Source: Phycisphaera sp. (GTDB lineage Bacteria; Planctomycetota; Phycisphaerae; Phycisphaerales; Zrk34). From it: a stretch of DNA of 64,000 bases. Numbering within the stretch: the stretch's first letter is position 1; every line of letters starts with the position of its first letter. Location: positions 62,001 to 126,000 of the forward strand of contig WGMA01000037.1 in NCBI GenBank assembly GCA_016125285.1, given 5' to 3'. Under the pieces are notes generated by a model. That model had not been told where the DNA came from. It made no database searches and saw only the letters and a list, made by a program, of their open reading frames with translations. Shown one piece after another: positions 27,056-34,914 of the stretch. The position numbers and the translations under genes are program-made.

Positions 27056-29089
27056 ATGCGTCTGATCACCACGTTCACGATCCTGCTGCTGAGTTTCGCG
27101 ATCCTGCCGGGCGTGTCGCGAGCCGCCGATCTGCCCGAGCCCGCGATCCCCGGCCTGCGTTACTACTACCCGCCGGAGAAGGTCGAGCACCGCGTGATCG
27201 AGGCCGACGTGTGCGTCTACGGCGGGACGAGCGGAGGCGTCGTCGCGGCGATCCAGGCGCAGCGCATGGGCAAGAAGGCCGTGCTGCTCGAGTTCGGCAA
27301 GCACGTCGGCGGGCTGACCACCGGCGGGCTGAGCCACACCGACGGCGGCGGGGCGAGCGTCTGCGGCGGCATCGCGCGTGAGTTCTACAGCAAGGCCGGG
27401 CAGTCGCACTTCAAGCCGTCCGACGCCGAGAAGCTCTACCTCGACATGCTCAAGGACGCGAACGTCGACGTGTACTACCTCGCGCAGCTCGACAAGGTCA
27501 ACAAGGACGGCGGGCGCATCACGTCCATCGTGATGGAGAACGGCCTGGAGGTGAAGGCCAAGCAATTTGTGGACTGCACCTACGAGGGCGACCTGATGGC
27601 GCGGGCCGGCGTGTCGTTCACCTACGGCCGCGAGGCGAACAGCCAGTACGACGAAACCTACGACGGCATCCGCAAGCTCGGCACGGGCGGTCACAACTGG
27701 CCGGCGAAGGTCGATCCGTACATCAAGCCGGGCGATCCATCGAGCGGCCTGCTGCCGCGCGTCGTCGCGGACGCCGGCACGCCGGGCGAGGGCGACAAGG
27801 CGATCCAGGCGTTCTGCTTCCGCATGCGTCTGGTCAAGGGCGACGACAAGCTGCCGTTCCCCAAGCCCAACGTCTACGACGAGCGGCAGTACGAACTGCT
27901 CGCACGCCTGTTCGAGTCCGGCGCGAACCCGCGTCCCGGCTGGTCCATCGACACCAACAACCATCACCTGTTCGGCGGGGCGTACTTCATCGACTTCGTC
28001 GGCGGCAACTACGGCTGGCCCGACGGCGACTGGAAGACACGCGAGCAGATCTTCCAGGACCACGCCAACTACCAGATCGGCGTGATGTATTTTCTGACCC
28101 ACTCGCCGCGCATCCCGCAGGAGTGGCGCGACAAGTTCAATCAGTACGGCCTGCCCAGCGATGAGTACCAGGGCACCGGCGGTTGGACGCATCAGCTTTA
28201 CATCCGCGAGGGCCGACGCATGGTCGGCGACTACGTCATGACGCAGCACAACTGTCAGAGCACGGTGGTGCCGGACGATTCGATCGGCCTGGCGTCGTAC
28301 AACATGGACTCGCACCACTGTCAGATGGGCGTGGTCGACGGACACGTGGCCAACGAAGGTAACGTGGAGATCGGCGTGCGGCCGTACCGCGTCGCGTACC
28401 GGGCGATCACGCCGAAGCGCGGCGAGTGTACGAATCTGCTGGTGCCGATGGCGCTGTCGTCGACGCACATCGCGTTCGGCTCGATCCGCATGGAGCCCGT
28501 GTTCATGATCCTCAGCCAGTCCGCCGCGACCGCGTCGTGCTTCGCCATCGACGACAGCGTCGACGTGCAGGCGGTGGACTACTCGAAGCTCCGCGAGCGG
28601 TTGATCGCCGACAAGCAGATCATCGATTACACAGGCCCGGTCGCGCGTGCCGGCGGCGGGCCCGGGACGCTCGACGCGAAGAAGCTGCCCGGCGTGGTCG
28701 TCGACAACTCCGACGCCAGGCTCACCGGCGACTGGGTGGAAGGCGCCGTGACCTCGCCGCGTGTCGGGCCGACGTATCACCACGACGACAACAAGGCGAA
28801 GGGCGAGAAGACCGCGACGTACACCGCGAAGCTGAAGCCCGGCCGGTACGAGGTGCGTGTGGCGTACCCGGTCAACCCGAATCGCGCGACGAACGTGCCC
28901 GTGACGGTCCGCTACGACGGCGGAGAAAGGACCGTGCTGCTCAACGAGCGGCAGGCGCCGAAGATCGACGGCGCGTTCGCATCGCTCGGCGTGTTCGCGT
29001 TCGGTGGTGACGCGACGGTGGTGATCTCGAACAAGGACACCGATGGCTACGTGATCGTCGACGCGGTGCAGTTTCTCCCCGCCGAGTAG
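27056..29089 (+). CDS. Exported FAD-dependent oxidoreductase with golvesin-like C-terminal domain
   Basis: The product is 677 aa. Signal peptide (TTFTILLLSFAILPGVSRA); Rossmann FAD-binding fold near residues 48-80 (EADVCVYGGTSGGVVAAIQAQRMG); GLTTGGLSHTDGGG; QFVDCTYEGDLMARAGVSFTYGRE, typical of the FAD_oxidored family. The last 130 residues form a beta-domain of the golvesin/xanthan-lyase C-terminal kind (TYHHDDNKAKGEKTATY, NPNRATNVPVTV, DGYVIVDAVQF), probably carbohydrate-binding. It likely oxidises a sugar or glycan outside the cytoplasm. Its close relative at 31101 shares both domains. GGAG precedes ATG 27056; the 155 bases before it hold only a GC-rich hairpin. Confidence 0.88.
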   Translation: MRLITTFTILLLSFAILPGVSRAADLPEPAIPGLRYYYPPEKVEHRVIEADVCVYGGTSGGVVAAIQAQRMGKKAVLLEFGKHVGGLTTGGLSHTDGGGASVCGGIAREFYSKAGQSHFKPSDAEKLYLDMLKDANVDVYYLAQLDKVNKDGGRITSIVMENGLEVKAKQFVDCTYEGDLMARAGVSFTYGREANSQYDETYDGIRKLGTGGHNWPAKVDPYIKPGDPSSGLLPRVVADAGTPGEGDKAIQAFCFRMRLVKGDDKLPFPKPNVYDERQYELLARLFESGANPRPGWSIDTNNHHLFGGAYFIDFVGGNYGWPDGDWKTREQIFQDHANYQIGVMYFLTHSPRIPQEWRDKFNQYGLPSDEYQGTGGWTHQLYIREGRRMVGDYVMTQHNCQSTVVPDDSIGLASYNMDSHHCQMGVVDGHVANEGNVEIGVRPYRVAYRAITPKRGECTNLLVPMALSSTHIAFGSIRMEPVFMILSQSAATASCFAIDDSVDVQAVDYSKLRERLIADKQIIDYTGPVARAGGGPGTLDAKKLPGVVVDNSDARLTGDWVEGAVTSPRVGPTYHHDDNKAKGEKTATYTAKLKPGRYEVRVAYPVNPNRATNVPVTVRYDGGERTVLLNERQAPKIDGAFASLGVFAFGGDATVVISNKDTDGYVIVDAVQFLPAE

Positions 29090-29144
29090 GCCGCCTATGC
29101 TGGGTCACACGCGCCGCACGCCGCGGCGGCATTGGAGCGATGTT

Positions 29145-30995
29145 ATGCGATCCGGCCTGACTGTTGCTTGTGTGATGACGCTGCTGTGTTGCCCCGCAAC
29201 GCGCCCCGCGCTCGCCGACGACGCCGCCTTCCCGCAGACCTTCGACGCGCTGTGGGCCGACGTCGATCCGCGGCGCGACCCGCTCGACGTACAGATCGTG
29301 CGCGGCTGGGAAGAGCAGGGCGTGGAGATGAACTACGTCGTGTTCACCGTCGGCACGTTCAAGGGCAAGGTGTCGCGCGTGGCGGGGTATTACGGTTATC
29401 CGCGCGGCGCGTCGGCGAACGGCCGCGTGCCCGGCCTCGTGCACATGCACGGCGGGGGCCAGCGCGCGTTCCGGGACGAGGTGCTCTACTACGCCAACCG
29501 TGGCTACGCGTGCCTGTCGGTGAACTGGGGCGGCCGCGAGATGGAAGACCAGAAGGAAGGCGAGCCGAACACCGACTGGGGCGCCGTCGACCCGACGCAG
29601 ACCAACGTGCCGGGCTACATCAACTTCGACCAGGGCGAGCGCTACGTCGATCGCGGCGTATCGGCGCGCAACAACAACTGGTACCTGCTCACGCTCGCCG
29701 GGCGTCGCGGGCTGACGTTCCTCGAGCAGCGCCCGGAGGTCGACCCGGATCGGCTCGGCGTGTACGGACACTCGATGGGCGGCAACCTCACGGTCTACAT
29801 CGCGGGCACCGACAGGCGTGTGAAGGTCGCGGCGCCGTCCGTCGGCGGCACGGGCTTCCGGTCGTACACGCGCGACCTGCTGCCGGCCGGTCAGCGTCCG
29901 CAGTGGCTCGGCAAGCGTGTCGACCTCTACCGCGCGACGATGGCGTTCGCGCTCTACGCGCCGCACATCCACGCGCCGATCCTCTGGCTCACCGGCGCTA
30001 ACGATTTCCACGGCCAGATGGACGACATGTACCGCACCGGCGCCCTCGTTCCACGTGACGACGTTCGCTACAGCGTTGCGCCGCACCTCAACCACCGCTT
30101 CACCGCGCCGTTCGCGGTCACGCGTCCGTTGTGGATCGATCAGCATCTCAAGGGTGGCCCCGCGCTGCCGGCCACACCGGGCGCGTCGCTCGAACTCGAC
30201 GCGAAGGACGGCGTGCCGCGCCTCGTCGTTCGGCCGGACCCGACGCGCAATCCGGATTTCGTCGAGGTCTACTACTCGATCGATCCCGATCCGCAGGCGC
30301 GGTTCTGGCGGTCAGCGAGCGTGGCGGGGGGCATCGGTACGTTCGAGGCGAAGTTGCCGATCAGCAGCCTCGAGCGGCCGCTGTACGCCTATGCGAGCGT
30401 CTACTACAAGCTCGACAAGCCCGAGACGCTCTACCGTGGCGAGACCACCGACAAGCTGGCGATGAGTTCGGTGATGCAGACCGCGTTGCCGGATCAACTG
30501 GCCGCGGCCGGCGTAAAGACGACCGCCGTGCGCCCCGATATGCTGGAGGACTTCCGCACCGGCTGGCGCGACTGGTACACGCTCAACGGCGACAACCCGC
30601 ATTACTGGCAGCACTGGACACGCAAGGTGACCGACCCGCTGTGGCGCGGGCCCGACGGCGCGACGCTCCGCATCACGCTGCGCAGCGAGCGCGACAACGA
30701 ACTCGTCGTCGTGCTCAACGAAAACACGTGGCGCGGCTACCGCGGACCGAGCCGCACGTATGTCGCCGTCGCGAAGGTGGGCGGGGGCGCGACGCGCGCG
30801 ATCGATCTGAAGCCGAGTGACTTCATCGACGCGAAGTACGGCAAGCCGCTGGAGTCGTGGGCGGAGATCGACGAGCTCGGTCTGATGGGCCGATACGAGG
30901 ACGACAAGCACAAGGGCGACGACATGTACGGCGCGAACTGGCAGGGACCACAACCCGCGTTCGAGTCGCTGAGTTGGATCAACGCGACTCCCTGA
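29145..30995 (+). CDS. Exported alpha/beta-hydrolase, acetyl-xylan-esterase-like
   Basis: The product is 616 aa. Signal peptide (LTVACVMTLLCCPATRPALA). The catalytic core shows an oxyanion region (PGLVHMHGGGQRAFRDEVLYYANRGYACLSVNWGG split across the strand), nucleophile GHSMGGN, Asp in TGANDFHGQ and His in HLNHRF, i.e. a complete Ser-Asp-His triad. A beta-rich region follows (EVYYSIDPDPQARFW), then a C-terminal segment resembling a carbohydrate-binding module. It lies between two FAD oxidoreductases on the same strand, which points to removal of acyl groups from the same polysaccharide. GGAG (29133-29136) supports ATG 29145. Confidence 0.83.
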   Translation: MRSGLTVACVMTLLCCPATRPALADDAAFPQTFDALWADVDPRRDPLDVQIVRGWEEQGVEMNYVVFTVGTFKGKVSRVAGYYGYPRGASANGRVPGLVHMHGGGQRAFRDEVLYYANRGYACLSVNWGGREMEDQKEGEPNTDWGAVDPTQTNVPGYINFDQGERYVDRGVSARNNNWYLLTLAGRRGLTFLEQRPEVDPDRLGVYGHSMGGNLTVYIAGTDRRVKVAAPSVGGTGFRSYTRDLLPAGQRPQWLGKRVDLYRATMAFALYAPHIHAPILWLTGANDFHGQMDDMYRTGALVPRDDVRYSVAPHLNHRFTAPFAVTRPLWIDQHLKGGPALPATPGASLELDAKDGVPRLVVRPDPTRNPDFVEVYYSIDPDPQARFWRSASVAGGIGTFEAKLPISSLERPLYAYASVYYKLDKPETLYRGETTDKLAMSSVMQTALPDQLAAAGVKTTAVRPDMLEDFRTGWRDWYTLNGDNPHYWQHWTRKVTDPLWRGPDGATLRITLRSERDNELVVVLNENTWRGYRGPSRTYVAVAKVGGGATRAIDLKPSDFIDAKYGKPLESWAEIDELGLMGRYEDDKHKGDDMYGANWQGPQPAFESLSWINATP

Positions 30996-31100
30996 CGGGA
31001 TCGCTGGCGGTGCGGCACGCGTCGGGCAAACAGCACGACGATGACTGACGTACACTAAACAGAACGACGCGCCGAAGGCGTCGCGAATGGAGATCTCAAT

Positions 31101-33221
31101 ATGGCACGTTGGATGCGGATGGTGATGGTCGCGGCGGTCGTGGCGATCGGGTCGGTGTCGCACGAAGCGGAGGCGGCCGACGCGGGCGAGTACGACGTGG
31201 TGATCTACGGCCCGACGAGCGCGGGCGTCGCCGCGGCCGTGCAGGCCAAGCGGATGGACAAGAGCGTCATCCTCGTCGGCCCCGACAAGCACCTCGGCGG
31301 ACTCAGCGCGGGCGGCCTGGGGTGGACCGACAGCGGCAACAAGTCCGTGATCGGCGGCGTGTCGCTCGAGTTCTACAAGCGCGTCTACAACTACTACGAC
31401 AAGCCGGAGACGTGGAAGTGGCAGGACCGCAACGCGTACGGCAACCGCGGTCAGGGCACGCCGGCGATGGACGGCAACGGGCGATCGATGTGGGTGTTCG
31501 AGCCGCACATCGCCGAGCAGGTGTTCGAGGACCTGATCCGCGACAACAAGATCACCGTCGTCCGCGATGAGTGGCTCGACCGTCGGCCCGGCAAGGGCGT
31601 GGAGATGAAGGACGGCCGCATACAGTCCATCACGATGCTCAGCGGCAAGACGTACCGCGGCAAGCAGTTCATCGACGCGACGTACGAGGGCGACCTGATG
31701 GCGGCCGCGGGGTGCAGCTACACGGTCGGGCGCGAGCCGAACGCGAAGTTCGACGAGACGCTCAACGGCGTGCAGAAGGGCCACAAGTCGCATCAGTTCC
31801 TGCACGACATCAGCGCGTACAAGACGCCCGGCGATCCGTCGAGCGGCCTGCTGCCGCGCGTCTCGCCCGACCCGCCCGGCGAGCAGAACGCCGGCGACAA
31901 GCGCGTCCAGGCGTACTGCTTCCGCATGTGCCTCACACGCGTGCCGGAAAACCGCGTGCCGTTCCCGAAGCCCGACGGCTACGACCCCGCCCAGTACGAA
32001 CTGCTGCTGCGTGACCTGCTTGCCGGGTCGCGGCACATCAAGGGCAAGTTCGACATGATCCCCAACGGCAAGACCGACACGAACAATCACGGGTCGTTCT
32101 CGACGGACAACATCGGCATGAACTACGACTACCCCGAGGCGTCGTACGAGCGTCGCGCGGAGATCATCGCGGAGCACCGCACGTATCAGCAGGGCTACTG
32201 CTACTTCCTGTCGAACGACCCGCGTGTGCCGCAGGACGTGCGCGACTGGTACGGCGCGTGGGGCCTGGCGAAGGACGAGTTCACCGACAACGGCAACTGG
32301 CCGCACCAGATCTACGTGCGCGAGGCGCGGCGGATGATCGGCGATCTGGTGGTCAACGAGAACCACCTCAAGCACAAGATCCCCACGGAGCACTCGATCG
32401 GCATGGGGTCGTACAACATGGACTCGCACAACGTGCAGCGCTACGTCGACGAGAACGGCTTCGTGCGCAACGAGGGCGACGTGCAGGTCAACCCGGGGGC
32501 GCCGTACCCGATCGACTACGGCGCGATCCGCCCGAAGAAGAGCGAGTGCACGAACCTGCTTGTGCCGTGCGCGGTGTCGACGACGCACATCGCCTTCGGC
32601 TCGATCCGCATGGAGCCGGTGTTCATGATTCTCGGTCAGAGCGCGGCGACGGCGTCGTGCATGTCGATCGACGCGGGCGTGGCGGTGCAGGACCTGCCGT
32701 ACGACAAGCTGAGCGAGCGGCTGAAGGCGGACGGGCAGGTGCTGGAGTACGCCGGTGGCCGCAGCGCCGCTGCCGGTGGCGGCGGCGCGAAAGGGCTCTC
32801 CGCCAAGAAGCTGGACGGCGTGGTGGTCGACGAGGCCGAAGCGAAGCTGACGGGCAGTTGGGAACTGAGCACGTCGCAGGGGCCGTTCGTCGAGTCGGGC
32901 TATCACCACGACGGCAACGCCAACAAGGGCAAGTCGACGGCGCGGTTCGAGTCGAAGCTGAAGGCGGGGCGGTACGACGTCCGTGTGATCTACTCGCCGA
33001 ACCCCAACCGCGCGACGAATGTCCCGGTGACGGTGATCCACGCCGGGGGATCGGCGACGGTGCAGATCAACGAGCGTAACGATCCGACGCTGGACAAGGT
33101 CGCGGTGAGCGTCGGCAAGTACGAGTTCGACGGCGATAAGCCCGCGGTGGTGGAGATTTCAAACGCGGGCACGGACGGCTACGTGATTGTTGATGCGGTG
33201 CAGTTTGTGTCGGTCAAGTGA
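31101..33221 (+). CDS. Exported FAD-dependent oxidoreductase with golvesin-like C-terminal domain
   Basis: The product is 706 aa. Signal peptide (MVMVAAVVAIGSVSHEAEA); FAD fold EYDVVIYGPTSAGVAAAVQAKRM; HLGGLSAGGLGWTDSGN; QFIDATYEGDLMAAAGCSYTVGRE; ECTNLLVPCAVSTTHIAFGSIRMEP. The last 130 residues repeat the golvesin/xanthan-lyase-type beta-domain of the upstream paralogue (YHHDGNANKGKSTARF, NPNRATNVPVTV, DGYVIVDAVQF). The two proteins are clearly homologous along their whole length but far from identical, so this is an old duplication around the hydrolase gene. A short GACGC/GCGTC hairpin and GGAG precede ATG 31101; TACACT at 31051-31056 is a possible -10 box. Confidence 0.88.
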   Translation: MARWMRMVMVAAVVAIGSVSHEAEAADAGEYDVVIYGPTSAGVAAAVQAKRMDKSVILVGPDKHLGGLSAGGLGWTDSGNKSVIGGVSLEFYKRVYNYYDKPETWKWQDRNAYGNRGQGTPAMDGNGRSMWVFEPHIAEQVFEDLIRDNKITVVRDEWLDRRPGKGVEMKDGRIQSITMLSGKTYRGKQFIDATYEGDLMAAAGCSYTVGREPNAKFDETLNGVQKGHKSHQFLHDISAYKTPGDPSSGLLPRVSPDPPGEQNAGDKRVQAYCFRMCLTRVPENRVPFPKPDGYDPAQYELLLRDLLAGSRHIKGKFDMIPNGKTDTNNHGSFSTDNIGMNYDYPEASYERRAEIIAEHRTYQQGYCYFLSNDPRVPQDVRDWYGAWGLAKDEFTDNGNWPHQIYVREARRMIGDLVVNENHLKHKIPTEHSIGMGSYNMDSHNVQRYVDENGFVRNEGDVQVNPGAPYPIDYGAIRPKKSECTNLLVPCAVSTTHIAFGSIRMEPVFMILGQSAATASCMSIDAGVAVQDLPYDKLSERLKADGQVLEYAGGRSAAAGGGGAKGLSAKKLDGVVVDEAEAKLTGSWELSTSQGPFVESGYHHDGNANKGKSTARFESKLKAGRYDVRVIYSPNPNRATNVPVTVIHAGGSATVQINERNDPTLDKVAVSVGKYEFDGDKPAVVEISNAGTDGYVIVDAVQFVSVK

Positions 33222-33237
33222 TACGCGTCACGGGCGC

Positions 33238-33271
33238 AAAAAAGGAACGCCGACCGTTTCGGGTCGACGTT
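33238..33271 (-). terminator. Terminator of the small gene at 33335-33547
   Basis: On the minus strand AACG.CGACC (33271-33262, one mismatch) pairs with GGTCG.CGTT (33255-33246) and is followed by CCTTTTTTGCG. The T6 tail on this strand assigns it to the small minus-strand gene. Confidence 0.7.
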
Positions 33272-33334
33272 CAACTGTATCTCCCATCAAGATTCATTCC
33301 ACGTTGGGGCGGAAGCTACAGGAATCTTGTCTGT

Positions 33335-33547
33335 TTATGCGTGCACGACATGCTTGTGTCGGCCGCGTGTGACGACGGCGGGCGTCTCGGCGTTGCGGAC
33401 CCAGAGGTCGCCGCTGCGCGGTCGCGTCGTGAATTGCAGGTGTGTGAGGTACCGCTCCAGCGCGGGCTCGTCGAAGGCGTTGAGGAACTCGGCGGCGGCG
33501 GAGGGGTTGTGCTCGCGGATGTGGTAGATCAGATCGTGCTTGCTCAT
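33335..33547 (-). CDS. Small conserved-looking cytoplasmic protein of unknown function
   Basis: The product is 70 aa, starting MSKHDLIYHIREHNPSA and continuing AEFLNAFDEPALERYLTHLQ, which predicts three amphipathic helices, then a short strand-like basic end (DLWVRNAETPAVVTRGRH). The helix pattern around FL-FDE-AL-YL-HL is one I have seen in planctomycete small hypothetical proteins, but I cannot name a family. A GAAGG lies 5-6 nt before ATG 33547 and an in-frame ATG at 33604 is less likely. A T6 terminator follows. It is divergent from the M24-fold gene. Confidence 0.65.
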   Translation of the reverse strand: MSKHDLIYHIREHNPSAAAEFLNAFDEPALERYLTHLQFTTRPRSGDLWVRNAETPAVVTRGRHKHVVHA

Positions 33548-33725
33548 GGTCGCCTTCTTTCCGCCGAACACGCTCCGGCACCCAAGGCATCGGCAAAGGG
33601 GCATGCGCCGCTTGAGCGTATAATCCGCGCGGACCTTGCCGTGGGCGTGTCGGGTTGACGCCGCGGCGCCGGTTCGCTGTCATACCGACTGGCGTGCGGG
33701 ACGCGGTGCGGTCGCTGGAGTGACG

Positions 33726-34832
33726 ATGGATTCACGCGAAGAACTGGGTATCAAGATCGGTCGTCTGCGGGCGCTGCTGACGCGGCGTCGGCTCGACGCG
33801 GCGGTGCTGCGCAGCCGGGCGAATTTCGCGTGGATCACCGCGGGAGGCCGCGGTTTCGTCAATCAGGCGCAGGCGTCGGGTGTGGCGGCGATCGTGGTGA
33901 CGCCGGGCGGCGTTCAACTCGTGTCGAACAACATCGAGGCGGCGCGGCTGGCCGAGGAGGAGATCGGCGACCTGCCGATCGACGTAGCGGCGCACGACTG
34001 GTGGGACGCAGACGGCGCGGCAGCCATGGTCCGGAAAGTCTCGGGCGGCGAGGCGATCGGCGTAGATATGGGACCCGGCGGGATTGATATCTCCGCGGAC
34101 ATCGACGCCGCCCGTGCCGAGCTGACGGACGCCGAGGTCGAGCGGTACCGTGAGGACGGCCCCGTGGCCGCGGCGACGGTCGAGGCGATCGCCCGCCAGA
34201 TCCGGCCCGGCGTAACCGAGCAGTCGATCGCGGCGATGGTGCAGTATGCGTTCAACGAGCAGGGCTTCCGCGTGGCGGTGTGCCTGGTCGGGGCGGACGA
34301 GCGGATCGACACGCGGCGTCACCCGGTGATGACCGATCGCAAGGTGCGTCAGCGGGCGCTGGTGGTCGCGGTTGCCGAGCGGCAGGGGCTGTTCACGGCG
34401 GTGTCGCGGCTGGTGTGTCTCGGCAAGCTGGACGACCAGATCGCCGCCCGCCATCGTGCCGTCTGCGAGGTGAACGCCACGGCGATCGACGCGACCCGCG
34501 TCGGTCGACCGATGAACGCGGTGCTGGCGGACATCGTCGCGGAGTATGAGCGGCAGGGGTTCGGCGACGAATGGCGGTATCATCATCAGGGAGGCCCGAC
34601 GGGGTACACCCCGCGTGACCTGATCGTCAACCCGTCGATCGACACGCCGGTCGCACCGCGGCAGGCGTTCGCGTGGAACCCGACGATCACGGGCACGAAG
34701 TGCGAGGACACGTTCGTGGTCGGCGATGACGAACCGGTCATGCTGTGCGGCCCCGGGGCGGCGTGGCCGGCGATCGTGGTCGATCGCCCGTGCGGAGCGA
34801 TCCGGTGTGCGGATATTCTCGTAGTAGACTGA
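33726..34832 (+). CDS. M24-fold (Xaa-Pro aminopeptidase-like) protein lacking several metal ligands
   Basis: The product is 368 aa. A creatinase-like N-terminal domain (IGRLRALLTRRRLDAAVLRSRANFAWITAG) precedes a pita-bread C-domain with the helix AAATVEAIARQIRPGVTEQSI. At the places where M24 peptidases carry the Asp, Asp, His, Glu, Glu metal ligands this protein has VVAVAERQGLFTAVSR (both Asp absent), YHHQGGPTGYT (His kept), FAWNPTITGT (Glu replaced by Asn) and KCEDTFVV (Glu kept). Like creatinase it may work without metals, or be a binding protein. ATG 33726 with GGAG upstream was chosen over longer non-ATG starts. Followed closely by the transporter gene. Confidence 0.82.
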   Translation: MDSREELGIKIGRLRALLTRRRLDAAVLRSRANFAWITAGGRGFVNQAQASGVAAIVVTPGGVQLVSNNIEAARLAEEEIGDLPIDVAAHDWWDADGAAAMVRKVSGGEAIGVDMGPGGIDISADIDAARAELTDAEVERYREDGPVAAATVEAIARQIRPGVTEQSIAAMVQYAFNEQGFRVAVCLVGADERIDTRRHPVMTDRKVRQRALVVAVAERQGLFTAVSRLVCLGKLDDQIAARHRAVCEVNATAIDATRVGRPMNAVLADIVAEYERQGFGDEWRYHHQGGPTGYTPRDLIVNPSIDTPVAPRQAFAWNPTITGTKCEDTFVVGDDEPVMLCGPGAAWPAIVVDRPCGAIRCADILVVD

Positions 34833-34914
34833 TCGTCACGCGCCGGGTGTGCCCGCGCGTCGACGAAGGGACGAGGCAGAGCGACGGACGCACGCGCGGC
34901 GTGCGATCGAAACG

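Noticed and set aside
30312-33041. 909-codon minus-strand frame opposite the hydrolase and second oxidoreductase
   Set aside because: It crosses two real genes and their gap, with low-complexity Arg/Val/His composition and no motif.
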